Part shown: one piece after another, positions 8,050 through 17,123 of the stretch | Layout: each line of letters opens with the position of its first letter | How positions within the stretch are numbered: the stretch's first letter is position 1 | From: Bacteroidales bacterium | GTDB lineage: Bacteria; Bacteroidota; Bacteroidia; Bacteroidales; UBA932 | Assembly (NCBI GenBank): GCA_017427385.1 | Contig: JAFRSW010000020.1 | Coordinates: forward strand, 29,422-93,421 | Direction of reading: 5' to 3' | Length of the DNA: 64,000 nucleotides | The notes under the pieces: model-generated | The model's database searches: none | Seen by the model: the letters and a program-made list of their open reading frames with translations, nothing else | Told to the model about the DNA's origin: nothing | Position numbers and translations under genes: made by a program

Positions 8050-9001
8050 CTATCTGATCCTTAAGGAATTTGGCGAGGTCGGTCTTGAAGACCTCCCTGT
8101 AGCTTCCAAGGCCGTCTCCCTTGCGATACGGCGGATGGTTGAATCCCCAGCCGTGACCGCCTCCGGGATAGATGTGCATAGTGGACGTGATGCCATATTT
8201 GCGCAGCGCATAATAGTAATCTATGCTGTTCTGGATGGGCACTCCCCCGTCGTTGCCGCTGAGGCCGAGGAAAGTGACAGGCGTGCGGCCGTTCACCCTC
8301 TTATGCAGGGAATACCATTCTATATCTTCTTCCGAAGGGGATGTTCCGATCAGATTGTTGCGGGATCCCATATGGGTTACGCCCACCTCCATGCTGATGA
8401 CAGGATAGATCAGTACGGAGAAGTCCGGGCGGGTGATATCGTCCACATAGAGGGTGGATGCGCTGGCGGCTAGATGCCCTCCTGCGCTGAATCCCATCAC
8501 GCCTATCTTGTCTATCCCCCACTCCGCCGCATGATAACGGCAGTAGCGGAAGGCATTCTGGACATCCGTAAGCGGCACGGTCTTGTGCCCATAGGGCAGG
8601 CGGTAGAACATATTGCAGACCGCAATCCCTTGGCTCAGAAGCCATTCCACGGTGCAATAACCCTCATTCACCTCCGACACGAACCAGTAGGCTCCGCCGG
8701 GGCAATTGATGATCATAAGGCCGTTGGGGTTTTCCGGGAAGTAGATTTCCATACGGGCGGAGTCGCCGATGTCGTACACATCGCCGGAAGGCTTCACGGT
8801 CTCGGGGCCGTGCTTGCCGTTGTCTTCTCCGGGGCCGAGGGTGATGGCCACGCCGTCCTCGACTATCCCCTTTCCGGCCGCCTGGCCTTCGGGATAGAGA
8901 TAGACTATCTTGTTCTGTTTGATGGGTTTGTCGTCGTTCACGCCATCCGCATGGAGGGCCAGTGGAAGCAAGACGGCCGCCAACAGTAATATCTTTTTCA
9001 T
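8042..9001 (-). CDS. Secreted alpha/beta hydrolase (acetyl-esterase-like)
   Basis: This 319-residue exported protein has a signal peptide (MKKILLLAAVLLPLALHA) and an alpha/beta hydrolase fold. The oxyanion-hole region is CPGGAYWFV, the nucleophile elbow is GFSAGGH, and a likely catalytic His lies in the late GGGHGWGF segment. This pattern is shared with bacterial xylan/acetyl esterases of the BD-FAE-like group, so deacetylation of a polysaccharide is plausible, but the substrate is not determined. Its ATG overlaps the TAA of the upstream carboxyltransferase gene by 1 bp, so the two are probably cotranscribed although no functional link is obvious. Confidence 0.85.
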   Translation of the reverse strand: MKKILLLAAVLLPLALHADGVNDDKPIKQNKIVYLYPEGQAAGKGIVEDGVAITLGPGEDNGKHGPETVKPSGDVYDIGDSARMEIYFPENPNGLMIINCPGGAYWFVSEVNEGYCTVEWLLSQGIAVCNMFYRLPYGHKTVPLTDVQNAFRYCRYHAAEWGIDKIGVMGFSAGGHLAASASTLYVDDITRPDFSVLIYPVISMEVGVTHMGSRNNLIGTSPSEEDIEWYSLHKRVNGRTPVTFLGLSGNDGGVPIQNSIDYYYALRKYGITSTMHIYPGGGHGWGFNHPPYRKGDGLGSYREVFKTDLAKFLKDQIVK

Positions 9002-10782
9002 TATTCCACGAATGCTACTATTTCACCTTTGACAACGTTCTTGCCCTGCTTGCCGAGGACTGCGACGATGCGCCCATCGCGGGCGGCAGGGATTTCTTCG
9101 CGGCCGTAGTAAGTCTGCACGTATCCGACCGGCTCGCCTGCCTTGACGGCGGTGCCGGCGACGGGTGCGGCAGAATCATCCTCCACATCCACCTGCCAGA
9201 GCAGCTGGCCCTTGACGGGAGCCTGCACGGGCACTGCGTGAGGATACTTCTGAGTATATTCTTCCACGCTGAATTCGGGCATCTCCACCACCGGGCGGAC
9301 CACCTTTATGGGAGCACCTGCCTTGGCGCGGAAGTCCTCAAGTTCGGTGTTGAAGCGCTGCTTGGCGAGGCCGGAGCGGAAATCGCGGTACTGTCTCTCG
9401 TGCATGGCGAACTCGAAGAGCTCTTCCTGGTCGGGACCCTCGTCCCATCCTTCCTCCTTCATCATCTGGCGGAACTTCGGGAGCTCGTCGGGATACTCGT
9501 CCTGCGGATTGCCAGTGTAGAACTCCATGCCTTTTTCTTTCGCGAGCTCGACGATTTCGGGAGCGAGGGGGCCGGGCAGTTTGCCCATCTTGCCCAGGAT
9601 CATGCCCCAGGTATCCTTGTCTATGGTGGTCCAGCGGGAGTTGCCCTTGATGACGTTCAGCAGGTTCATCAGCGCAGTGTTCTTCACATACTGGCTGAAC
9701 GGGGTCACGAGGGGCGGATAGCCGAGGCGAGGCCAGACGTACTGCACCTCCTCGAAAAGCTTGACCATGAGGGTGTCCAGGGTCATGTCCGGACGGCCTG
9801 CGGCACGCTCGGCGGCGTTCACCGCGCCGAGGAAAGGCTTGAGGTCCGCCATCATCGAGCCCATCATTCCGCCGGGGAGGCCGCAGCCTACCAGCAAAGA
9901 GGTCATCTGGGCGTTGGTCGGATTGATCCAGTATCCCAGGAAGTCGTCGATGAACTCCTGCGTAAGCGCACGGACCTGCATGTAGGCATCCATGTTAATA
10001 TCTTTCACCAGGAAACCGTCGGCCTTCATCATTTCCCGGATGGTGATCACGTCCGGATGCACCTTGCCCCAGGAGAGGGGCTCCACGGCCACGTCCAGAT
10101 AGTCGGCGCCTGCGCGGGCCACCTCCAGCATCGATGCAGGGCTGAAGCCGGGGCCGGTGTGCCCGTGATACTGCACCTTGATGTGCGGATATTTCTTCTT
10201 GATTTCGGTCACCAGTTGCGCCAGGAAGGTGGGACGCCCGACGCCTGCCATGTCCTTGAGGCAGATCTCGTCGGTGCCGTATTCCACCAGATGGTCCACC
10301 ACGCCCATGTAGTATTCCACGGTATGCACCGGGGAATGGGTGATGGACAGGGCGGCCTGGGAGATCATGCCGGCCTTCTTGGCATATTCGACGGAGAGTT
10401 TGAGGTTGCGATGGTCGTTCAGGCCGCAGAATGAACGGGCGATGTCGGTGCCCTGTGCCTTCTTCACCTTGAACATCAGCTCGCGCACGTCAGCGGGTAC
10501 CGGATTCATGCGGAGGGCGTTCAGGCCTCGCTCGAGCATGTGGGTCTGAATACCGGCCTTATGGAAGGGCGCAGTCCACTGGCGGACGGAGATGTTGGGG
10601 TTCTCTCCATAGAGGAGATTCACCTGTTCAAATGCCCCTCCGTTGGTCTCCACGCGGTCGAAGCATCCCATATCTATTATTGCCGGGGCAACCCTCACCA
10701 GCTGGTCCACCCGGGGCTGATATTTGCCCGAGGACTGCCACATATCCCTGTAAACCAGGGAGAATTTGATTTCTCTTTTCAT
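9001..10782 (-). CDS. Carboxyltransferase related to pyruvate carboxylase subunit B / oxaloacetate decarboxylase alpha, with a non-biotinylable C-terminal domain
   Basis: The 593-residue protein contains an HMG-lyase-like carboxyltransferase TIM barrel (about residues 5-290) with the conserved LKDMAG segment and an HGHTGPG metal-binding region, a PycA/OadA-conserved middle domain (PGGMMGSMM onward), and a C-terminal biotinyl-like barrelsandwich domain (about 520-593). At the hairpin where biotin carriers have MKM, this protein has YYG, with Tyr559 aligned to the biotinylated Lys. It may depend on a separate carrier protein or have another activity. No OadB/OadG or biotin carboxylase genes are adjacent. 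A -7 box 7 nt upstream implies a leaderless mRNA. Confidence 0.85.
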   Translation of the reverse strand: MKREIKFSLVYRDMWQSSGKYQPRVDQLVRVAPAIIDMGCFDRVETNGGAFEQVNLLYGENPNISVRQWTAPFHKAGIQTHMLERGLNALRMNPVPADVRELMFKVKKAQGTDIARSFCGLNDHRNLKLSVEYAKKAGMISQAALSITHSPVHTVEYYMGVVDHLVEYGTDEICLKDMAGVGRPTFLAQLVTEIKKKYPHIKVQYHGHTGPGFSPASMLEVARAGADYLDVAVEPLSWGKVHPDVITIREMMKADGFLVKDINMDAYMQVRALTQEFIDDFLGYWINPTNAQMTSLLVGCGLPGGMMGSMMADLKPFLGAVNAAERAAGRPDMTLDTLMVKLFEEVQYVWPRLGYPPLVTPFSQYVKNTALMNLLNVIKGNSRWTTIDKDTWGMILGKMGKLPGPLAPEIVELAKEKGMEFYTGNPQDEYPDELPKFRQMMKEEGWDEGPDQEELFEFAMHERQYRDFRSGLAKQRFNTELEDFRAKAGAPIKVVRPVVEMPEFSVEEYTQKYPHAVPVQAPVKGQLLWQVDVEDDSAAPVAGTAVKAGEPVGYVQTYYGREEIPAARDGRIVAVLGKQGKNVVKGEIVAFVE

Positions 10783-10789
10783 AATAGTA

Positions 10790-10797
10790 CAAAGATA
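10790..10797 (-). promoter_or_regulatory. -7 box (TATCTTTG) of the carboxyltransferase/esterase operon
   Basis: The minus strand reads TATCTTTG, 7 nt before the ATG at 10782, again implying a leaderless transcript. Confidence 0.6.
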
Positions 10798-10829
10798 CGA
10801 AATAATCTTGCAGGGTTAAAATATTTTTG

Positions 10830-10837
10830 TACCTTTG
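10830..10837 (+). promoter_or_regulatory. -7 box (TACCTTTG) of tRNA-His
   Basis: TACCTTTG fits TAnnTTTG and lies 13 nt before the mature 5' end of tRNA-His. A second possible box, TATTTTTG, overlaps just upstream at 10822-10829. Confidence 0.55.
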
Positions 10838-10850
10838 CAATCCCTAACAC

Positions 10851-10924
10851 GGTGCGATTAGTTCAGTTGGTAGAGCACCAGATTGTGGTTCTGGTTGTCG
10901 TGGGTTCGAGCCCCACATCGCACC
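10851..10924 (+). tRNA. tRNA-His (anticodon GTG)
   Basis: The sequence folds as a cloverleaf. The acceptor stem GTGCGAT (10852-10858) pairs with ATCGCAC (10917-10923). An extra 5' G (-1, at 10851) faces C73, the hallmark identity pair of tRNA-His. The anticodon arm has CCAGA/TCTGG flanking a loop with GTG, and the T arm carries GTTCGAG. The CCA end is not encoded, as is usual when CCA is added enzymatically. A terminator hairpin follows immediately. Confidence 0.97.
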
Positions 10925-10925
10925 C

Positions 10926-10953
10926 AAAAAGTCCGCCCCTTCGGCGGACTTTT
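10926..10953 (+). terminator. Rho-independent terminator after tRNA-His
   Basis: A perfect 7-bp GC-rich stem GTCCGCC/GGCGGAC (10931-10937 with 10943-10949) encloses a 5-nt loop. It is preceded by an A run and followed by TTTT, as expected for an intrinsic terminator. Confidence 0.85.
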
Positions 10954-10984
10954 CGCGTGCTCGTGGGGCTATAAGCCCATTTTT

Positions 10985-11016
10985 TAGGGGCGCTGCCCCT
11001 AAAGTACCCCGCCGCC
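10985..11016 (+). repeat. Dispersed palindromic repeat core, copy 1
   Basis: The core is a TAGGGGC/GCCCCTA-type inverted repeat (TAGGGG, short loop, CTGCCCCTA) followed by a TACCCCGC stretch. The same arrangement appears inside purL at 21561-21600, where the palindrome arms are one base longer. Both copies are then followed by a second hairpin-forming segment flanked by GTCC/GGAC-type arms. The resemblance to REP-like elements is inferred from structure. Confidence 0.6.
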
Positions 11017-11111
11017 TTATGTCCCTAACGTCTTCGCTTCGCTCAGACCGGGACCGGCGGTTCGCCTGACGGCTCAAACACCCACGCTCTTTCCTTCGGA
11101 CCGTTCTTCAG

Positions 11112-11193
11112 CCACGTTTTAGGCCGATTTTTGTGGATGAACTGATGGTTTTTGGCCTTTCAACCACATTTTGGGGGCTATTTTGTGGATGAA
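11112..11193 (+). repeat. Two 30-nt direct repeats with CCAC/GTGG ends
   Basis: Copy 1 (11112-11141) and copy 2 (11164-11193) both start CCAC, contain a T-rich/G-rich middle, and end TTTTGTGGATGAA. The unit spacing is 52 bp. CCAC and GTGG form inverted ends within each copy, so each could form a small hairpin. The function is unknown. Confidence 0.6.
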
Positions 11194-11461
11194 ATGCGTT
11201 GCCGTTCGCGCTGATGGACTCAGAGACCTGCGGGCAGGAAAATGCCCAAAAATCTGCCCAGGCAGTGGCATCGGGCATTCCGAGATGGGGTGCTCAAATC
11301 TATTTACAAATACAGGCTTCGGAGGCCGATTCTTGTAAAAAAAGTGACAAAATTCAGCGGTTTTTTTACAAAATCTTGCATTTCAGACCGGTTTGCGTAA
11401 ATACGTTTATAATCGTTTAACCTAAAAAAAGACTTTACCCCAAAAAGACCATTCTTTTTAC

Positions 11462-11469
11462 TATATTTG
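11462..11469 (+). promoter_or_regulatory. -7 box (TATATTTG) of the nitroreductase-like gene
   Basis: TATATTTG matches the consensus and is followed after 5 nt by the ATG at 11475, consistent with a leaderless mRNA. Confidence 0.6.
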
Positions 11470-11474
11470 CCATT

Positions 11475-12131
11475 ATGAAGAAAACAATAATCGCAATACT
11501 GGCAGCGGCGACCATGGTGATGGCCGGCTGCGGCAACAATGGCGGCAAGGAAAACGGCGAAAAGGCTAAGCAGGCCTCGGCGCAGGCTGCCATAGAGAAC
11601 ATCTTGAACCGCAAGAGCGTGCGCAATTTCACGGGCGAGAAACTCACCGAGGAGCAGATCACGACTCTGCTGAAAGCGGCCATGGCTGCACCCAGCGCCA
11701 TCAATATCCAGCCCTGGAGTTTCATCGTTGTGGATGACGATGCCATCAAACAGAAAGTATGGGGCGACAACTGGCAGGCGGAGATGTTCCTGAAGTCCGG
11801 CGCCGTATTCGTTATCTGCGGGCAGACCAGTTCCATGCGCAAACCCTCCGGCCAGCCGGATGCCGAACCCGTTAAATGGGAGAATCCTTTCTGGTATGAA
11901 GACTGTTCGGCTGCCGCGGAGAACCTGCTTCTTGCCGCAGAAGCGATGGGCCTTGGAGCCGTCTGGACTGCTGCATATCCGGTAGAGGAGAGGATGAAGA
12001 CCTATATCGACGGCCTGGGCATTCCTGAAGGAACCCTTCCCCTCTGCGCCATTCCTGTAGGATATCCCGCAGGCGACGAGCAGCCCAAAGACAAGTGGGA
12101 TCCCGAAAAGATTCACCGTAACCGCTGGTAG
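11475..12131 (+). CDS. Nitroreductase-family lipoprotein
   Basis: The 218-residue product has a lipoprotein signal (MVMAGC, Cys19), then a nitroreductase FMN-binding fold: RKSVRNFTGEKLTEEQI (about 50-66), AAPSAINIQPWSFIVV (about 75-90) and the late LGLGAVW / GYPAG segments. Such enzymes reduce nitro compounds, quinones or flavins with NAD(P)H, usually in the cytoplasm, so a membrane-anchored, exported version is unusual for the fold though known in Bacteroidota annotation. The substrate is not predictable. It is followed 33 nt later by the GH88 gene on the same strand. Confidence 0.85.
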   Translation: MKKTIIAILAAATMVMAGCGNNGGKENGEKAKQASAQAAIENILNRKSVRNFTGEKLTEEQITTLLKAAMAAPSAINIQPWSFIVVDDDAIKQKVWGDNWQAEMFLKSGAVFVICGQTSSMRKPSGQPDAEPVKWENPFWYEDCSAAAENLLLAAEAMGLGAVWTAAYPVEERMKTYIDGLGIPEGTLPLCAIPVGYPAGDEQPKDKWDPEKIHRNRW

Positions 12132-12164
12132 CCGTAACCGTTCCATATTATTAAGAAACCAACC

Positions 12165-13385
12165 ATGTTATACTTCCTCCTCTCCCTCGCTTTATTATTG
12201 ACCACAAGCTGCACCGGCAGCGAACCCATGGACAAAGTAGCAGAACGTGTGTTCGAAAGGGCTCAGGTCCAGCTCACGGCATTGTACAACTCGACTCCCG
12301 AAGACAAAATGCCTGTCACATTCGAGAACGGCAAGAATAAGTTCGGAAAATTCAACGGATGGACCAGCGGATTCTTCCCCGGAAGTCTCTGGTACATCTA
12401 CGAATACACCAAGGATCCCGCAATCAGGGAAATGGCTGAAAAACAGACAGAAAAGCTGGACGGAATAATCGAGCTCAAGACCCATCACGACATAGGATTC
12501 CAGGTGAACAGCAGCTTCGGCAACGGCTATCGTCTCACCGGCAACGAGGCCTACAAAGACATGGTCATAGCGGGCGCGGACAAACTCTGCACACGCTTCA
12601 ATCCCACCGTCGGTTGCACCAGGAGCTGGGAGCCCAGCAAAAAATGGCAGTACCCGGTAATCATCGACAACATGATGAACCTGGAAATCCTTGCAAACGC
12701 TTATCGTATCACTGGCGACAAGAAGTACATGGAAATCGCAACATCCCATGCCAACACCACCCTCAAGAACCATTTCCGCGAGGACGGCAGCTGCTTCCAC
12801 GTGCTTTCCTACGATGAAGCCACGGGCGAGGTAATCAAAAAGCAGACACACCAGGGCTTCTGCGATGCCTCCGCATGGTCCCGCGGCCAGGCCTGGGCGC
12901 TTTACGGTTTCACGATGATGTACCGGGAAACCAAGGATCCGGCATATCTGGAGCAGGCAAAAAAGGTAGCCGCATTCATCATTCCCATGCTTCCCAAGGA
13001 CGGGGTGCCCGAATGGGATTTCAACGCTCCCGGCACCAAGCACGCCTTCGACATGTCGGCCAAAGGCGCTCCCAAGGCGGAAGACTACCACTGGCGCAAA
13101 GGAGATCCGGTGCTGCGTGATTCATCCGCAGGGGCCATCATGGCTTCAGCTTTCGTGGAACTCAGCGGCTACACCACCGGAAAAGAGAGCGCGAAATACC
13201 GCAAAACCGCAGAGAAGATACTCCGCACACTCGCATCGCCTGAATACATGGCGGAAGAAGGAGAGAACGGGAACTTCCTTCTCAAGCACGGCGTAACCAA
13301 CCTCCACCGCTGGGACGGTGTGGATATTCCTCTTACTTACGGGGATTATTACTTCCTGGAAGCGCTCTTGAAGTTCTGCAAATAG
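12165..13385 (+). CDS. Glycoside hydrolase family 88 (unsaturated glucuronyl hydrolase-like) lipoprotein
   Basis: GH88 enzymes remove the delta-4,5-unsaturated uronic acid left by polysaccharide lyases. The 406-residue protein has a lipobox ending at Cys16 and an alpha6/alpha6 barrel with the two conserved aspartates in context: HHDIGF (Asp109) and VIIDNMMN (Asp168). The [12 protein letters not shown] segment near residue 245 is also typical. The location outside the cytoplasm suggests final processing of glycosaminoglycan- or pectin-type oligomers in the periplasm. No lyase or SusCD pair is adjacent. Its 3' end overlaps the convergent folD by 37 bp. Confidence 0.92.
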   Translation: MLYFLLSLALLLTTSCTGSEPMDKVAERVFERAQVQLTALYNSTPEDKMPVTFENGKNKFGKFNGWTSGFFPGSLWYIYEYTKDPAIREMAEKQTEKLDGIIELKTHHDIGFQVNSSFGNGYRLTGNEAYKDMVIAGADKLCTRFNPTVGCTRSWEPSKKWQYPVIIDNMMNLEILANAYRITGDKKYMEIATSHANTTLKNHFREDGSCFHVLSYDEATGEVIKKQTHQGFCDASAWSRGQAWALYGFTMMYRETKDPAYLEQAKKVAAFIIPMLPKDGVPEWDFNAPGTKHAFDMSAKGAPKAEDYHWRKGDPVLRDSSAGAIMASAFVELSGYTTGKESAKYRKTAEKILRTLASPEYMAEEGENGNFLLKHGVTNLHRWDGVDIPLTYGDYYFLEALLKFCK

Positions 13386-14212
13386 CAGCGAAGCGTATTC
13401 TTCATCAGCATCGCGATGGTCATGGGGCCCACCCCTCCGGGGACGGGTGTGATCCACGATGCAACATCAGCGCAGGATGCGAAATCGACATCCCCGCACA
13501 ACCGGCCGTCCGGCATGCGGTTGATACCCACGTCTATCACTATCGCCCCGGGCTTCACCATCTCGCCGGTAATCAGCCCGGCACGGCCCACAGCGGCCAC
13601 CAGCACATCTGCCTGACGGCATACGGCACCCAGGTCGGCGGTGCGTGAATGGGCTATGACCACAGTGGCATTTCGGTCCAGCAGGAGCTTTGCCACCGGC
13701 TTGCCTACTATGTTGCTGCGGCCCACCACCACGGCGGTCTTCCCGGTAAGGTCCACCCCCGTGCTGTCCAGCAGGCGCATCACGCCGGCGGGAGTGCAGG
13801 GCACGATGCAGTCCTTGCCGATCCACAGGCCGGCCACGTTGGAAGGATGGAAGCCGTCCACATCCTTCTCGGGAGCGATGGCCACCAGCACCTTCTCTTC
13901 GTCGATATGCTTGGGAAGCGGAAGCTGCACCAGGATGCCGTCCACGGCAGGATCTTCGTTCAGGGAACGGATCTGCGCGAGAAGTTCATCTTCCGAAACG
14001 CTTTCCGGAAGCTCTATCTGACGCGACTCCATGCCGGTGTAGGCGGCAGCCTTGACCTTGTTGCGCACATACACCTGGCTGGCGGGGTTCTCCCCCACTA
14101 TTATCACGCAGAGGCAGGGAACACGCCCTCCGCGGGCAGCGATTCCGGCGACCTCCGCCTTTACTTCGTCTTTTACGGCCTGACTGATGGCCTTTCCGTC
14201 TATAATTCCCAT
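13349..14212 (-). CDS. folD: Bifunctional methylene-THF dehydrogenase / methenyl-THF cyclohydrolase
   Basis: FolD makes 10-formyl-THF, the one-carbon donor used by PurN and PurH, so its place at the end of the purine operon is logical. The 287-residue protein shows the substrate-binding YVRNKVKAA segment (Lys of the catalytic site, about residue 55), the [11 protein letters not shown] motif (about 95), and the NADP-binding [12 protein letters not shown] motif (about 160-172) followed by PGGVGPMT. The start at 14212 is 4 nt after the purD stop. The 3' end runs 37 bp into the convergent GH88 gene. Confidence 0.96.
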   Translation of the reverse strand: MGIIDGKAISQAVKDEVKAEVAGIAARGGRVPCLCVIIVGENPASQVYVRNKVKAAAYTGMESRQIELPESVSEDELLAQIRSLNEDPAVDGILVQLPLPKHIDEEKVLVAIAPEKDVDGFHPSNVAGLWIGKDCIVPCTPAGVMRLLDSTGVDLTGKTAVVVGRSNIVGKPVAKLLLDRNATVVIAHSRTADLGAVCRQADVLVAAVGRAGLITGEMVKPGAIVIDVGINRMPDGRLCGDVDFASCADVASWITPVPGGVGPMTIAMLMKNTLRCYLQNFKSASRK

Positions 14213-14216
14213 AGTA

Positions 14217-15512
14217 TCAGATTCCTTCGCTTTGCTCGGAATGACAGTCGAGCATAGAATGACAGTCGAGCGCGCAGTGCGCTATATCATTCCTGTAAAA
14301 CAAATTCTCGCAGGCGATCTTTGCCACCTCGCGGTAAACATTTGCACGTGCATCCGCCACATCGGCACCAGTGCCGACCACCATCAGCACGCGGCCTCCG
14401 TTAGTCACCAGTGAGCCGTCGCGGAAGGCAGTTCCCATGTGGTATACCCTGCCCTTGACATCGTCCAGGCCCGAAATGGCGAAACCCTTTTCGTACTTGC
14501 CAGGATAGCCCTTCGAGGCGAGCACCACGCCCAGAGTCACCGCATCTTTCCAAACAGGAGCCGGGGCCTCGCGGCCGGATGCCACGGCATCAAAGATATC
14601 AAAAATATCGCTTTCCAGCAAAGGCAGCACCACCTCCGTCTCGGGATCACCGAAACGGGCGTTGAATTCTATCACCTTGATGCCCTGAGGAGTCTTCATC
14701 AGGCCGCCGTAGAGCACACCGCTCAGCGGGCAGCCTTCCGCCACCATCCCGGCCGCGGCCTTGCACATTATCTCCCGGAAGGCGAACTCCCAGTCATCGG
14801 CAGTAATGAAAGGCAGCCCGGTATAGGCACCCATCCCTCCGGTATTAGGGCCCTTGTCGCCGTCGAATGCGCGCTTGTGGTCCTGCGAGAGGGGCATGGG
14901 ATACACGTTGGTGCCCTCCACGAAGCAGAGGAAAGAGAATTCGGGGCCTGTGAGATAATCCTCTATCACCACCCTACCCTTGCCGAAGGCCTCGTCCAGC
15001 AGCATGTCGGACAGGGCAGCGCGGGCTTCCTCCATGTCCTGGGCTATCACCACACCCTTACCTGCGGCCAGGCCGTCGTATTTGATGACCGCCGGGAACG
15101 GCCTGCCGGACACATACTCCAGTGCCTTGCCGAAATCCTCGAAACTGCGGTATGCGGCGGTGGGGATGCCGTACTTCGCCATCAGTTCCTTGGCGAATTC
15201 CTTGGAGGATTCAATGCGCGTGGCTGATGCCGTATGGCCGAAAATCTTCAGGCCCGCGGCGCGGAAAGCATCCACAATCCCTACTGCCAGAGCAGCCTCA
15301 GGGCCGACCACGGTGAGGTCCACCTCGTGCTCCAGCGCGAAGGCCTTAAGTCCCTCTACATCAGTGTCTTTCAGAGGCACGTTCTCCGCCAGCAGGCCTG
15401 TGCCGGCATTGCCGGGAGCGCAGTAGATCTTGCCCACCTGCGGACTGCGGTTCAGCGCATCCACGATAGCATGTTCGCGCCCGCCGCCGCCGACCACCAG
15501 CACGGTCTTCAT
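14217..15512 (-). CDS. purD: Phosphoribosylamine-glycine ligase with a repeat-derived C-terminal tail
   Basis: PurD (GAR synthetase) ligates glycine to phosphoribosylamine, step 2 of purine synthesis. The 431-residue protein begins [15 protein letters not shown] (start at 15512; an upstream extension is not conserved) and contains an ATP-grasp domain with GLAAGKGV and the late FNARFGDPE motif. The last residues, [15 protein letters not shown], are not part of the PurD fold. They are encoded by two 15-bp direct repeats and a sequence resembling a widespread dispersed repeat, so the gene's 3' end has been replaced or extended by repeat DNA. It lies 81 nt downstream of purH. Confidence 0.95.
   Translation of the reverse strand: MKTVLVVGGGGREHAIVDALNRSPQVGKIYCAPGNAGTGLLAENVPLKDTDVEGLKAFALEHEVDLTVVGPEAALAVGIVDAFRAAGLKIFGHTASATRIESSKEFAKELMAKYGIPTAAYRSFEDFGKALEYVSGRPFPAVIKYDGLAAGKGVVIAQDMEEARAALSDMLLDEAFGKGRVVIEDYLTGPEFSFLCFVEGTNVYPMPLSQDHKRAFDGDKGPNTGGMGAYTGLPFITADDWEFAFREIMCKAAAGMVAEGCPLSGVLYGGLMKTPQGIKVIEFNARFGDPETEVVLPLLESDIFDIFDAVASGREAPAPVWKDAVTLGVVLASKGYPGKYEKGFAISGLDDVKGRVYHMGTAFRDGSLVTNGGRVLMVVGTGADVADARANVYREVAKIACENLFYRNDIAHCALDCHSMLDCHSEQSEGI
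14220..14271. repeat. Dispersed-repeat-like sequence with two 15-bp direct repeats in the purD 3' end
   Basis: A 15-bp unit starting GAATGACAG and ending TCGAGC occurs at 14239-14253 and 14257-14271 (18-bp period). It is preceded by GATTCCTTCGCTTTGCTCG (14220-14238). The combination resembles a repeat common in Bacteroidota genomes that, translated in this frame, gives the recurring CHSE-type peptide. Confidence 0.65.
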
Positions 15513-15593
15513 CAGATAGTTCTCCAGATTGATTTCCTTGCCTCGCACGGCAGTTTTCTGGGTAGGAAGAGGATATACAAGGCCCATATTCGA

Positions 15594-17123
15594 CTAATGT
15601 TTAAAATGTCTTACTCCGGTGAACAGCATGCAGATGCCCAGTTCGTCAGCCTTCTTCACGGCATCCTCGTCGCGGATGCTGCCGCCGGGCTGGACTATCG
15701 CCGTCACGCCATATTCAGCTGCCAGGGCGACGGTGTCGTCGAAAGGAAGGAAACCGTCCGAAGCAAGGATGAGGCCGGAGGTGAAACCGGCAGCCTTTGC
15801 TTCTTCCAAGGCGATATGGGCGGAACCCACCCGGTTCGTCTGCCCTGCCCCTATGCCTATGGTGTGGCCATCGCGAACGACAGCTATAGCGTTGGATTTC
15901 ACGTGCTTGACTATCTTCCACCCGAATTCCAGGTCCTTCATGATGGAAGCAGAAGGCTTAACTTTGGTAACGCACATCGCGGGGGTAATCTCCTCAATCT
16001 GGGTATCCAACTGCTGTACCAGCAGGCCGCCGTTCACGCCAACGTACTGGGGCACGGATGCACCAGTGCGGGTCATGTCCACCTGCAGCACGCGGAGGTT
16101 CTTCTTCGACGAGAGGATCTCCAGCGCCTCGGGCGTGTAGGAAGGAGCGATAACTATCTCGAGGAAGATGGGTTTCATCCCGAGCGCCACCTCTGCAGTG
16201 AGCTCGCGGTTCACGCCCACGATTCCTCCGTAGATGCTCACCTTGTCGGCCTCGTACGCCGCCTGCCAGGCCTCTTCAATGGTGGCTCCCACCGCCGCGC
16301 CGCAAGGATTCATGTGCTTGAGCGCGAGGCAGAAGGGCTCTTCGAAGTCCCGCAGCACGTTCAGGGCCGCGTTCGCATCCTGTATGTTGTTGTACGACAG
16401 CTCCTTACCCTGAATCTGCTTGGCATGCGCCAGCGAGAAGGGCACGCTCTCCGCGCTGGCATAGAAGGTGGCTTCCTGATGAGGATTCTCGCCATAGCGC
16501 AGGCCCTGCTTGTAATCGAATTCCAGGAACAGCTTCTCCGGCAGCCCGGCCTTCTCCCGCATGTAGCGCGAGATACACATGTCGTATTCAGCGGTGTGCG
16601 TATATGCCTTCGCCGAGAGCTTCAGGCGGGTTTCGGGAGATGTTTTCCCGTTCGCGCGGAGCTCCTCCAGCACGGTGCCGTAATCTGCAGGATCGCAGAT
16701 GATGGTAACGTCCTTCCAGTTCTTGGCGGCGCTGCGCACCATCGAAGGCCCGCCTATGTCTATGTTCTCGATGGCTTCCTCCAGCGTCACGCCTTCCCTG
16801 GCGATGGTCTGGCGGAAAGGATAGAGGTTGACGCACACCAGGTCGATGGTGTCTATCCCCTGCTCAGCCAGGGTTTCCATGTGTGCGGGGATGTCGCGGC
16901 GCGCGAGGATACCCCCATGCACCTTCGGATGCAGGGTCTTCACGCGTCCGTCCAGAATCTCCGGGAATCCCGTGACCTCGCTAATTCCTATCGTGTGCAC
17001 GCCCTTGCTCTCAAGCAGCTTCTGCGTGCCTCCGGTTGCGATTATTTCCCATCCGAGCTCAACCAGGCCCTGCACGAACTCCACCAGGCCGGTCTTGTCG
17101 CTCACGCTTACCAATGCTCTCAT
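15594..17123 (-). CDS. purH: Bifunctional AICAR transformylase / IMP cyclohydrolase
   Basis: PurH performs the last two steps to IMP. The 509-residue product has the N-terminal MGS-like cyclohydrolase domain (starting [20 protein letters not shown], with ATGGTQKLL) and the C-terminal AICARFT domain with the catalytic KHMNPCG segment (about residues 265-271). The length is normal for the bacterial enzyme. Its start overlaps the purN stop by 4 bp (ATGA). It depends on 10-formyl-THF, which the folD gene two positions downstream can supply. Confidence 0.97.
   Translation of the reverse strand: MRALVSVSDKTGLVEFVQGLVELGWEIIATGGTQKLLESKGVHTIGISEVTGFPEILDGRVKTLHPKVHGGILARRDIPAHMETLAEQGIDTIDLVCVNLYPFRQTIAREGVTLEEAIENIDIGGPSMVRSAAKNWKDVTIICDPADYGTVLEELRANGKTSPETRLKLSAKAYTHTAEYDMCISRYMREKAGLPEKLFLEFDYKQGLRYGENPHQEATFYASAESVPFSLAHAKQIQGKELSYNNIQDANAALNVLRDFEEPFCLALKHMNPCGAAVGATIEEAWQAAYEADKVSIYGGIVGVNRELTAEVALGMKPIFLEIVIAPSYTPEALEILSSKKNLRVLQVDMTRTGASVPQYVGVNGGLLVQQLDTQIEEITPAMCVTKVKPSASIMKDLEFGWKIVKHVKSNAIAVVRDGHTIGIGAGQTNRVGSAHIALEEAKAAGFTSGLILASDGFLPFDDTVALAAEYGVTAIVQPGGSIRDEDAVKKADELGICMLFTGVRHFKH

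Larger units (their letters stand above)
10954..11461. repeat. Repeat-rich intergenic spacer without a gene
   Basis: No convincing coding frame or known RNA is visible in these roughly 500 bases. They hold a small GGGCT/AGCCC hairpin followed by T6 (about 10966-10986), a palindrome-containing repeat core (10985-11016) related to an insertion in purL, a GTCCC/GGGAC-flanked segment (about 11021-11054), and two 30-nt direct repeats (11112-11141 and 11164-11193). Further on are A/T-rich stretches with a TTTACAA/TTGTAAA pair around 11300-11340. Confidence 0.6.
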
